From contig JBAZOJ010000013.1 in the NCBI GenBank assembly GCA_041648755.1, forward strand, positions 1 through 29,476: a DNA stretch of 29,476 bases. Reading direction: 5' to 3'. The translations under genes and the position numbers were made by a program. The stretch comes from JBAZOJ01 sp041648755. GTDB lineage: Bacteria > Planctomycetota > B143-G9. This document shows, one piece after another, positions 15,297 through 22,217 of the stretch (positions are counted from its first letter, which is position 1; every line of letters begins with the position of its first letter). The notes beneath the pieces were generated by a model. That model saw only the letters and a list, made by a program, of their open reading frames with translations. It had not been told where the DNA came from and did not search any database.

Positions 15297-15852
15297 TCCC
15301 ACGCAACCAGTTTCGGACCTCTCCGGGAACCTGCCACACTGGCGGCAGACAGAGGCGAGTTATTTTGTGACCTTCCGCCTTGCCGATGCGATGCCGCAAT
15401 CGCTGCTCGCCCAATGGCAACACGAGCGCGAGCATTGGCATGCCGCTCATCCTGAGCCTCATGACGGAAGGACCCGCTCCGAGTACTTTACACGGTTTCC
15501 TCAGCGATTTCAGGATCGACTGGACGCGGGACACGGAAGCTGCATTCTCCGCCGCCCCGAGATCAAGAGCATAGTGGAGGACGCACTACGGCATTTCGAC
15601 GGCCAGCGATACGACCTGGTGGAGTTCGTGGTAATGCCCAATCACGTGCATGTCCTGGTGACCCCTCTGGCAGACCACGCGCTGTCGGATATACTGCATT
15701 CATGGAAATCCTTCACAGCACATCGAATCAACCTGATGCTTGGAACGTGCGGGGAAATCTGGCAGAAGGAGTCCTTCGATCACATCGTCCGCAGCCCTAT
15801 GTACGCCGACAAGATTATCCGGTACATTCGCGATAATCCGCGCTCAAAGTAA
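15274..15852 (+). CDS. REP-associated tyrosine transposase (RAYT, Y1_Tnp family)
   Basis: This 192-residue protein is a single-domain HUH nuclease. The metal-binding His-x-His is in MPNHVHVLV and the catalytic Tyr is probably in SPMYADKIIRYIRDNP. The start region (HWRQTEASYFVTFRLAD) and WQKESFDHIVR are typical of TnpA-REP proteins, which cleave single-stranded REP hairpins. The TTG start follows GGTGAGG by 4 nt, and no better start lies upstream. The stop codon TAA falls within the first REP repeat of the downstream array. One REP unit lies upstream and five lie downstream, the usual close association of such single-copy domesticated transposases with their repeats. No ends of a mobile element and no second gene are seen. 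Confidence 0.88.
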   Translation: MPDISYFDPTQPVSDLSGNLPHWRQTEASYFVTFRLADAMPQSLLAQWQHEREHWHAAHPEPHDGRTRSEYFTRFPQRFQDRLDAGHGSCILRRPEIKSIVEDALRHFDGQRYDLVEFVVMPNHVHVLVTPLADHALSDILHSWKSFTAHRINLMLGTCGEIWQKESFDHIVRSPMYADKIIRYIRDNPRSK

Positions 15853-16181
15853 ACGCGTCCGTCCCGGCGCGTTCTTTCTGCTACAAACACGAAGCGAGAC
15901 GCATCGTCTATAGTAGACGCGTCCGTCCCGGCGCGTTCTTTCTGCTACAAACACGAAGCGAAACGCATCGTCTATAGTAAACGCGACCGTCCCGGCGCGT
16001 TCCTTCTGCCACAAACACGAAGCGAGACGCATCGTCTACTACGGCGGCCAAAGTAAACGCGACCGTCCCGGCGCGTTCTTTCTGCTACAAACACGAAGCG
16101 AGACGCATCGTCTATAGTAGACGCGTCCGTCCCGGCGCGTTCTTCTCTGCCACAAACACGAAGCGAGACGCATCGTCTACT
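15846..16181. repeat. REP array: five 64-bp units between the RAYT and the NACHT gene
   Basis: Cores CGCGTCCGTCCCGGCGCG (or with A for the first T) begin at 15854, 15918, 15982, 16058 and 16122, spaced 64 bp except for one 76-bp step with a 12-bp insertion. Each unit carries the core (CGCG arms around 10 nt) and a conserved TCTGCYACAAACACGAAGCG link. It also has two short hairpins, AGACG-CAT-CGTCT and CGTCTA-TAG-TAGACG, which share an arm. GTAG or GTAA stands just before the core. There are no unique spacers, so this is not a CRISPR array. Confidence 0.85.
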
Positions 16182-16192
16182 ATGGCCGCTCA

Positions 16193-16221
16193 TTGCACAA
16201 CACCAAACTCCGCCGTATAAT
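16193..16221 (+). promoter_or_regulatory. Strong promoter of the HNH-NACHT-HEAT gene, leaderless
   Basis: TTGCAC (16193-16198), 17 nt and TATAAT (16216-16221) form a near-consensus promoter. The GTG start codon at 16228 follows after 6 nt, so the transcript should begin at or next to the start codon. The same 39-bp cassette precedes the RAYT. Confidence 0.7.
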
Positions 16222-16227
16222 CTCCCC

Positions 16228-19200
16228 GTGGCAAAACCCAAAAGGCGCCCCGCGATTTCAGACCGGGTCATAAAACTCCTCGCTCTCCGCAGCGGCGGCC
16301 GGTGCGCCTTTCCCGGCTGCGGCAAGATACTTACCGTCGAAGGACAAATCTCGGAATCTGAGGTAATTGGCGAAATTGCCCACATCGCAGGCGAGAGCCT
16401 CGGCTCCAAACGCTACGATCCTTCGATGTCGGAAGACCAGCGCAACGGCTACGAAAATCTGATCTTCTTGTGCCCCACGCACCACACCCAGATCGACAAG
16501 CAAGAAAAGGATTTCCCGGTGGAACGCCTTCTGGAAATGAAGGCGAAACACGAAAAGAGAATACGCGACGGCGGGGCTGCTGCAATTCATGACTACTGCC
16601 TCGCCCTCTCCGCCACCATGGAATCCACCTGGCGGCGCCTACCAATCGCCACGGAAGTCGTATACGCGCCATACCCAGTCGGGGCGGACATCTGCCTGTG
16701 GCGCGGCCCCAAAGAGGAGAAGGACTCCGAGACCACAAGACCGACAACGCTTGAGGCCATCCAACACGCCCTAACCCTCAAGGCCCCGGTCCTCATCGTC
16801 GGCGGCCCCGGCGCTGGCAAAACCGTCGCCCTTCGGACCGCAGCAGCGGAATACGCGCGAGCCCTTGCATCAAAGCCTTACGACGGCGCGAGCCCCATCC
16901 CCATCTACGTTGACCTGTCCGACTGGAAGGCCGTCTGCCCCAACTGCAACACTCTCGCGCAAGTACTTGCGGAGCAGCGCCCGACAGAGATCCCTGATGA
17001 TGTACCGATCCTCTGGTTCCTGGACGGCCTCGACCTGCTGCCCGAATCCGGAACACGAACCCCATCGTTCTTCATCGGCGGCGCGATGGACTTGCACGGC
17101 AAGGGCCACTCGTTCGTATTCACTTCGCGGCCGAACGACGCCATTCTGGAGCAGTTCAGGAGCAAGGGCGACCATGCTCGACTGAAACTTCGGGACCTCG
17201 ACCAAGAAGCCCGAATCGCGTGGGTTGCAGTGAACTTTTCCACCGCGATCGGGCTGCCGGAGAAGATCGAAAAAACGAGTCCCGCCCAGGCGAATCTTCT
17301 CAATGTCCCGTTGTTCTTCTCGATGACCGTCTCGATGGCGCTCGAACAGAAAGAGGTCCCGAAAAGTGAAATTGGTGGCAGGGCAGGAGTATTCGATCGG
17401 TTCATCACATACGCGGTGAACCGTGCTTGCGTCTTGCGGCGAATTTCAGCGACCGATAGAGATGGCTACCTGTGCCGCGGTCAAGTTGCCGTGTCCGGCC
17501 TCTTCTGGGGTGCGCTCTGTTCCGGCGATGAAGTGTACGAAGACAGCATTCCCAAGGACAAACTGGAGACCCTTTTCCTGGCAGCGTACCCAGATGCGAG
17601 CGAAGCCAAAATGGCAGGTCTCCACGCGGGGCTCGCAGTCCTCAAGGAAGCAGGGATATTGTACGATGGCGATGACGGCAGGGCAATCTGCGTCATACAC
17701 CAACAGTTTGCTGAGCATTTCGCCGCACGAGTAGTTGCGGATAGGCTTGCGAAGACGACAAACGAAGTGGAGTATGAGGACGAATTGTGGCGCTACTTCA
17801 CATACAAGAGGCTTGACGATGTCTTTGCACAGGCATTAAGCATTCTTGAGAGCGTCAGAATTGGCTCAATTCGGATGACTTACAAGGTTCTTGCCAGCGA
17901 GGCATTGTACTGGGAGGTGCCAATGGCGCTCCTCGCAGGAACCGACGACCATCGGGCAGTGGGAGCCCTGGCGGAGTGCTTGAAGGATGCTAACTGGTTT
18001 GTGCGCAGTACCGCGGCTTTTGCTCTCGGTCACCTCGGCGGTAAGCAAGCAGTGGATGCTCTCATTGAGTGCCTTGAGGATAAGGACTCGAATGTGCTCT
18101 GCAGCGCGGTTCATGCCCTTGCGGAGATAGGCGACCCTTGCGCCGTCCCTGCGCTCATCGAATGCCTCGATGATGAGGGTGGTGACCGTGACGTGTGCGA
18201 TAGCGCAGTCTACGCTCTCAGTAAGCTTGGCGACCCATGCGCTGTACCTGCTCTCATCGAATGCTTGGAGCGCCAAGGCTACGAATCCAACGTGAGCGTT
18301 AGCGCAGCTCTTGCTCTTGGGACTCTCGGCATTCATGGTGCTGTAAAACCCCTCATAGCATGCCTGAGAGATAAGGATAGCCCTGCACGCGCAAACGCGG
18401 CCTACGCCCTTGGTGAGCTTGGTGACCAAGCCGCTGTAGAACCCCTTATAGAATGTCTGAAGGACTGCGAACAGTTTGTTCGTAGTAACGCAACCGAAGC
18501 TCTTGGAAAATTCGGCAGTCAATGCCCGATAGGCCCCCTCATGGAATGCCTAAGGGACAGCGATAGTAATGCGCGCAGCAACGCACTCAGAGTCCTCGTT
18601 GAGCTTAGCGGCCGATCTTCCCCAGGATTCCTCATTGAGTATATGAAGGACAAAGACAGAGAAGTCCGTGATTACGCGGCAAGAGCTCTCAGGAAGCTGG
18701 GCGACAGTAGGACGGTGGGAGCCCTGATCGGATGTCTGGACGACTCCAGATGGTACGTGCGCAGTGGCGCTGCCGAAGTTCTCGGGCATCTTGGCGACGC
18801 ACGCGCTGTTGAACCCTTGCTTAGATGCTTGAATGATGACGACCACTTTGTACACAGCAGCGCAGCGCGGGCTCTTTGGCAGCTTGGCGACCCAAGCGCA
18901 GTCGGACCATTGATCAAGTGCCTGAAAGATAACAAGAGCCGTGTGCGTTCGTGCGCGGCAGAAGCCCTTGGGAAGCTTGACGATCGAACAGCGGCGCCTC
19001 CCCTTGTGGAATGCTTGAGAGACAGCGAGTGGTTTGTGCGCAGCAACGCTGCCAAGGCGCTAGGGGGTCTCGGCGAACGCACGGCTGCTTGTTTCCTGAT
19101 GAAGTGCCTCAAGGACAGGGATATCGAAGTGCGCCGTAGCGCGGCTGAAGCTCTTGGAAATCTCGGAGACCAGAGCTCCGCAGATCTGCTCATCGAGTGT

Positions 19201-19845
19201 CTGCAGGACAGTGACAGCGATTTACGCAGCAATGCGTGCAAAGCTCTCGGGAAGCTTGGACATCGAAGAGCTGTTGATCCCCTCATGGAATGTCTGAAGG
19301 ACGGGGATATGGAAGTGAGACGTTGCGCTGCCGAAGCACTCGGGGGGCTTGGTGATTACAGGTCCGTGGGTTCCCTTGTCGAGTGCCTTCAGGATGGTGA
19401 GGTGCTTGTCCGCTCTTGCGCGGTTGCCGCCCTTTGCAGGCTGGATGAACATAGCGCTGTGGACCCCGTCATCAAATACCTTATGCACAAGGATAGCCCT
19501 GCTCGCGCTGCAGCCGCTGAGGCGCTAGCTCAGCTTGGTAATCGCAGTGCCGTAGCACCTCTCGTCGAATGCCTGAAGGACCCGGAATGGTTTGTGCACA
19601 GTGCCGCGGCTGCAGCCATCGCCGTCATTGCCGCGCGTGTCAGGATTTCCTTCGAGGAGTTGATGGATCACCTCGCCAATCATGGGATCAACCATGAGGA
19701 CTGCGGGAGGCTCTTAGGGTTGCTTGGCCGCCGCGTCCGACGCTCCGAATACGAGGCATTTCTGAAAGCGGCAGGGAAGGGGAAGGGCGCGGCGAAGCCC
19801 AAGAAGAAGGGGCGGACGGGTAAGAGAGGGCAGGAGATCAAATAG
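16228..19845 (+). CDS. HNH-NACHT-HEAT repeat protein, probable antiphage STAND ATPase
   Basis: This 1205-residue protein has three parts. Residues 1-110 are an HNH-type nuclease domain, with CAFPGC at 26-31, GEIAHIAG (His 52), and ENLIFLCPTHHTQID at about 76-90. Residues about 180-480 are a NACHT NTPase, with Walker A GGPGAGKT near 190, Walker B ILWFLDGLD, and the sensor region FVFTSRPN. From about 578 to 1140 lie 18 HEAT-like repeats of mostly 31 residues (two of 33), each built on a pattern like PLIECLKD-VRSNAAEALGKLG. The end is a short Lys/Gly-rich tail. NACHT and related STAND proteins with N-terminal effectors and C-terminal repeats are known as bacterial immune sensors, so the expected action is that the repeats recognise an invader component and activate the nuclease. 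That function is inferred. GTG 16228 lies at the predicted transcription start, and the stop codon lies in REP sequence. Confidence 0.85.
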   Translation: MAKPKRRPAISDRVIKLLALRSGGRCAFPGCGKILTVEGQISESEVIGEIAHIAGESLGSKRYDPSMSEDQRNGYENLIFLCPTHHTQIDKQEKDFPVERLLEMKAKHEKRIRDGGAAAIHDYCLALSATMESTWRRLPIATEVVYAPYPVGADICLWRGPKEEKDSETTRPTTLEAIQHALTLKAPVLIVGGPGAGKTVALRTAAAEYARALASKPYDGASPIPIYVDLSDWKAVCPNCNTLAQVLAEQRPTEIPDDVPILWFLDGLDLLPESGTRTPSFFIGGAMDLHGKGHSFVFTSRPNDAILEQFRSKGDHARLKLRDLDQEARIAWVAVNFSTAIGLPEKIEKTSPAQANLLNVPLFFSMTVSMALEQKEVPKSEIGGRAGVFDRFITYAVNRACVLRRISATDRDGYLCRGQVAVSGLFWGALCSGDEVYEDSIPKDKLETLFLAAYPDASEAKMAGLHAGLAVLKEAGILYDGDDGRAICVIHQQFAEHFAARVVADRLAKTTNEVEYEDELWRYFTYKRLDDVFAQALSILESVRIGSIRMTYKVLASEALYWEVPMALLAGTDDHRAVGALAECLKDANWFVRSTAAFALGHLGGKQAVDALIECLEDKDSNVLCSAVHALAEIGDPCAVPALIECLDDEGGDRDVCDSAVYALSKLGDPCAVPALIECLERQGYESNVSVSAALALGTLGIHGAVKPLIACLRDKDSPARANAAYALGELGDQAAVEPLIECLKDCEQFVRSNATEALGKFGSQCPIGPLMECLRDSDSNARSNALRVLVELSGRSSPGFLIEYMKDKDREVRDYAARALRKLGDSRTVGALIGCLDDSRWYVRSGAAEVLGHLGDARAVEPLLRCLNDDDHFVHSSAARALWQLGDPSAVGPLIKCLKDNKSRVRSCAAEALGKLDDRTAAPPLVECLRDSEWFVRSNAAKALGGLGERTAACFLMKCLKDRDIEVRRSAAEALGNLGDQSSADLLIECLQDSDSDLRSNACKALGKLGHRRAVDPLMECLKDGDMEVRRCAAEALGGLGDYRSVGSLVECLQDGEVLVRSCAVAALCRLDEHSAVDPVIKYLMHKDSPARAAAAEALAQLGNRSAVAPLVECLKDPEWFVHSAAAAAIAVIAARVRISFEELMDHLANHGINHEDCGRLLGLLGRRVRRSEYEAFLKAAGKGKGAAKPKKKGRTGKRGQEIK

Positions 19846-20069
19846 TAAACGCGCCGTCCCGGCGCGTTCTTGCCCTGACTGTTGGTCTGCCCCTGGGAAC
19901 GCCAAGCTCTAGCTTGGCAAAGGCTGCTGGCCTTCGCCTCTCTTACTCATCAATCATCAATGCTCGCCGCGTCCGTCCCGGCGCGTTCTTTCTGCCACAA
20001 ACACGAAGCGAGACGCATCGTCTATAGTAGACGCGTCCGTCCCGGCGCGTTCTTTGCTCCGGCTGCTGG
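19841..20069. repeat. Right REP block after the NACHT gene
   Basis: The block opens with ATAGTAAACGCG at the stop codon of the NACHT gene and a one-base-shorter core at 19850. Complete cores follow at 19968 and 20032, again 64 bp apart. From 19941 on it is a near-copy of the left block at 14941-15082. Confidence 0.8.
19901..19918. repeat. Palindrome GCCAAGCT-CT-AGCTTGGC
   Basis: Perfect 8-bp arms lie in the context CCCCTGGGAAC before and AAAGGCTGCTGGCC after. A copy of about 50 bp with the same flanks stands at about 20071-20120, on the other side of the right REP block. Confidence 0.7.
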
Positions 20070-20084
20070 CCTGCCCCTGGGAAC

Positions 20085-20102
20085 GCCAAGCTCCGACTTG
20101 GC
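20085..20102. repeat. Degenerate second copy of the GCCAAG palindrome
   Basis: GCCAAG and CTTGGC arms remain, but the inner bases (CTCCGA) no longer pair fully. The flanks are identical to the copy at 19901, so the pair are direct repeats bracketing the REP units at 19968 and 20032. Between 20103 and 20206 I see no gene. Confidence 0.6.
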
Positions 20103-20206
20103 AAAGGCTGCTGGCCTTCGGTTCTCGCCCGTCGCCTCCTCCCATTCATCATTGTGCATTTCTCGCTACGACTCGCTTGCATGTCCTCCCTTGGGCACGA
20201 TTTCGC

Positions 20207-20235
20207 TTGCGCAGGAGAGCGGACACGTTTAGAAT
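20207..20235 (+). promoter_or_regulatory. Predicted promoter of the coiled-coil membrane protein
   Basis: TTGCGC (20207-20212), a 17-nt spacer and TAGAAT (20230-20235) are seen. The leader to the ATG at 20354 would be about 110 nt and holds no other start with a ribosome site. Confidence 0.5.
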
Positions 20236-20353
20236 TGCGGTAACAAACCGGAGCCGGATCTTTGCGGTCAACGAGTGCGACAGCGCAGGCAGATCAACTG
20301 GAAACGTCTGGGTGTTTGGCAACGACTTGGGCTGACAAAAGGAGTGCGGGCAA

Positions 20354-20851
20354 ATGTCATGGGTCTACAACCTGTACGGTGGGCTTGGCAGTGAGCTTCT
20401 TCGAGTGGCTTCAGGACGGCTCTTCACTGAGGATGAGATAAGAAGAATTACGGCGGGCAGCGTCGGAAGGCACCTCGCTGACTTGTTTCCCCTCCCAAGA
20501 GACGAGCAGCAGGCGGTAGATAGGGTTTCTGCAGCCCTAACTCACATATCCGCAGCAAGTGAGATCATCCTCGAAATGCAGAGGAGTCTGGAGACTCAGA
20601 GCCACAACTTGAAGCAGTTGCTTGCCGAAATTGATGACAAGAAGACACTTGCAGAGCGTTACGAGACTCTTGCCAAGATCAAGAGGGAGCAGCTTGCCGC
20701 CCTTCGGAAGGAAATTGAAGAATCTCTGCGGCAGGAGTTGGAAGCTCAAGCAGCCAAAGGAAGGCGCGCCCGAGTCTTGTTGTGGGTCTTGACACTTGTG
20801 GCTGGCGCTGCTCTCGGGGCGTACATCAAAGACATCATCGGGTGGTTCTAG
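20354..20851 (+). CDS. Small coiled-coil protein with a C-terminal membrane anchor, unknown function
   Basis: I do not recognise this 165-residue protein. Residues about 70-135 are a long coiled coil rich in Glu, Lys, Leu and Gln (MQRSLETQSHNLKQLL to EESLRQELEAQ). The C-terminus is one membrane segment (VLLWVLTLVAGAALGAYI at about 142-159) with only a few residues beyond, so it is tail-anchored with the coil in the cytoplasm. A basic patch (KGRRAR) stands before the anchor. The start ATG follows AAGGAG by about 10 nt. It lies between the NACHT gene and another membrane protein and has its own likely promoter. It may be an accessory part of the island, but nothing in the sequence proves this. 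Confidence 0.7.
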   Translation: MSWVYNLYGGLGSELLRVASGRLFTEDEIRRITAGSVGRHLADLFPLPRDEQQAVDRVSAALTHISAASEIILEMQRSLETQSHNLKQLLAEIDDKKTLAERYETLAKIKREQLAALRKEIEESLRQELEAQAAKGRRARVLLWVLTLVAGAALGAYIKDIIGWF

Positions 20852-20933
20852 TTTGGCTGGCCTGGGATCCGGGAGGCAGATCGACGAGAACTGCATGATA
20901 GGAACTAAACCGCGATAATCAGCGGAGGAAATC

Positions 20934-21692
20934 ATGGTTCGTGAAGACAGAGATCTAGAGGCAATGCTGCGTGAGCGCACAGAGATGCGTAGCGAACTCG
21001 TACTGATTGCAAAGAGCCAGCAGTATACTGTCTTCGCGTTCGCCACTGTCCTCATTGGCGTGGGTAGCGTGTACTGGAAGGACACGCTCATTGCCGATCC
21101 TCGGTCAAGATCGCTGATCCTGTTCTTTCTGTCTCAGATCGAAATGCTGTTCATGTTTCAACTCATATCCCTTACTTCCAGCATGGTCGTTCATTCGCGC
21201 TATGTCGCGGCACTGGAAAGTCGCATCAACGCCTTGTGCGGAACTGATGTCAGTCTGTGGGAGAGTCGCGTGACACAGGCTTGTTTGTGTCATCCACGGG
21301 GATCCAGTTTCTGGTCCGTCCTATGCATGGCGCTGCTCGGTGGTATGCTTCTTGTATTCGCTCTGGCCGTAACATTTCAGCAGAATGACTCCTATGTGCT
21401 CGGTGCTATCCTTCTGGTGGAAATTGCCGCAGGTGTGGCCATGCTTATCCAACTGCATTTTGAACCGTCTCGCTCAGCGAGAATCATCGCTGCGGCCTTC
21501 GAAAATGAGGGAGAGCATGAATCAAAGGTCGCTGAGAAAAGTGCCGAGATTGCACCCAAGAGGGCAGCAGACTGCGTCACCTGCCATGCGCAGCATCGAC
21601 ATGTGGCAAAACGGCGACGCTGGATTACCTGTCGTTCTTTTAGATCCAAGCGGCTTCGTTGGTGTGCGATGTTCAGCTTCCGGCCAGAATAA
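20934..21692 (+). CDS. Four-helix membrane protein of unknown function
   Basis: This 252-residue protein starts 82 bp after the coiled-coil gene with a clear GGAGGAAATC ribosome site. Four hydrophobic segments are visible: about 31-48 (TVFAFATVLIGVGSVYW), 60-86, 126-148 (FWSVLCMALLGGMLLVFALAV) and 153-175 (VLGAILLVEIAAGVAMLI). The N-terminus is charged. The last 45 or so residues change character to Arg/Cys/His-rich with CVTCH, unlike the rest. A frameshift near 21540 or a real zinc-binding tail could explain this. I cannot name a family. The pair with the upstream gene suggests a two-component membrane module beside the NACHT gene. Confidence 0.65.
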   Translation: MVREDRDLEAMLRERTEMRSELVLIAKSQQYTVFAFATVLIGVGSVYWKDTLIADPRSRSLILFFLSQIEMLFMFQLISLTSSMVVHSRYVAALESRINALCGTDVSLWESRVTQACLCHPRGSSFWSVLCMALLGGMLLVFALAVTFQQNDSYVLGAILLVEIAAGVAMLIQLHFEPSRSARIIAAAFENEGEHESKVAEKSAEIAPKRAADCVTCHAQHRHVAKRRRWITCRSFRSKRLRWCAMFSFRPE

Positions 21693-21736
21693 TGGAGCGA
21701 AGGCCAAGTGAGTCTGCAAGTGATGTCTGGCCGGAC

Positions 21737-21757
21737 TCGTAGGCGTAGCGCCTACGA
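21737..21757. repeat. Palindrome with arms TCGTAGGCG and CGCCTACGA
   Basis: Perfect 9-bp arms surround a TAG loop. It contains GTAG near the 5' side and uses the same TAG loop as the small hairpin in the 64-bp REP units, but the arms differ. There is no T-run after it. It is probably another dispersed palindromic repeat. Confidence 0.6.
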
Positions 21758-21762
21758 CTTCC

Positions 21763-21791
21763 TTGCATCTTCCCCCGCCCAACTGTACAAT
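21763..21791 (+). promoter_or_regulatory. Predicted promoter of the glycine-rich microprotein
   Basis: TTGCAT (21763-21768), a 17-nt spacer and TACAAT (21786-21791) match the sigma70 pattern. The start would be near 21798, leaving a leader of about 90 nt before the ATG at 21888. Confidence 0.55.
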
Positions 21792-21887
21792 ACTCCCATC
21801 CGAGCCCGTTCATTCTATTGCGACCTTTGTGTCGCGACCAGCAATAACATCGCTCGGTAACCCAGACGCTTCTGAAAGGAGCCCACG

Positions 21888-21998
21888 ATGGGAAAAGGTG
21901 GCGGCGGCAAGGGCGGCGGTGGCGGCGGTGGTGGAAAGCCAAGCACGACCGGAAGGCCGTCGGGCCCGGGCAGGGATAACAACCCGCCGAAGAAGTAA
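21888..21998 (+). CDS. 36-residue glycine/lysine-rich microprotein
   Basis: The ATG is preceded by AAAGGAG with 7 nt spacing and by a good promoter. The product begins MGKGGGGKGGGG, continues with a run of glycines, then KPSTTGRPSGPGRDNNPPKK. It has no hydrophobic residue except the initiator Met, and a net basic charge, so it should be disordered and soluble and could bind nucleic acid or acidic partners. The gene is missed by ordinary length cut-offs. A GC hairpin follows 8 nt after the stop. I know of no assigned function. Confidence 0.6.
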   Translation: MGKGGGGKGGGGGGGGKPSTTGRPSGPGRDNNPPKK

Positions 21999-22006
21999 GA
22001 AGAGCA

Positions 22007-22020
22007 GGGCGCTGGCGCCC
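22007..22020 (+). terminator. GC hairpin after the microprotein gene, possible terminator
   Basis: GGGCGC and GCGCCC arms surround a TG loop. It stands where a terminator is expected, but no T-run follows, so it may only stabilise the mRNA end. Confidence 0.35.
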
Positions 22021-22054
22021 CAAAGCGATAGTGTGTTGGATTAGCTGTTTGCAT

Positions 22055-22077
22055 CGCGGATGATTGGGTCATCCGCG
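22055..22077. repeat. Hairpin with arms CGCGGATGA and TCATCCGCG
   Basis: Perfect 9-bp arms surround the loop TTGGG, with no T-run on either side. It may be an isolated palindromic repeat or a transcription-end structure. Apart from the tRNA-like element, the 21999-22559 stretch shows no convincing gene. Confidence 0.5.
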
Positions 22078-22217
22078 CAGAGCTTGGCCGCAAAGGTTGA
22101 GATTGCTTTCTATGCGATTGTCTCAATCGGAGTCGTCATCGGGGTCTCCGCTAACATGGAGGTTCTTATGCGGCAGATTGTCATATTGACATTTCTGATG
22201 GAAGGAGGTGCCTGGTG

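Noticed and set aside
15846..16181. Regular 64-bp tandem repeats as a CRISPR array
   Set aside because: The whole 64-bp unit is repeated, with no unique spacers between short repeats, and no cas genes are present. The hairpins and the neighbouring RAYT fit REP elements.
15972..16409. Minus-strand open frame of 145 codons across the REP array
   Set aside because: The frame is open because the GC-rich repeat lacks stops on that strand. The 64-bp period shifts the frame in each unit, and the rest overlaps the NACHT gene antisense.
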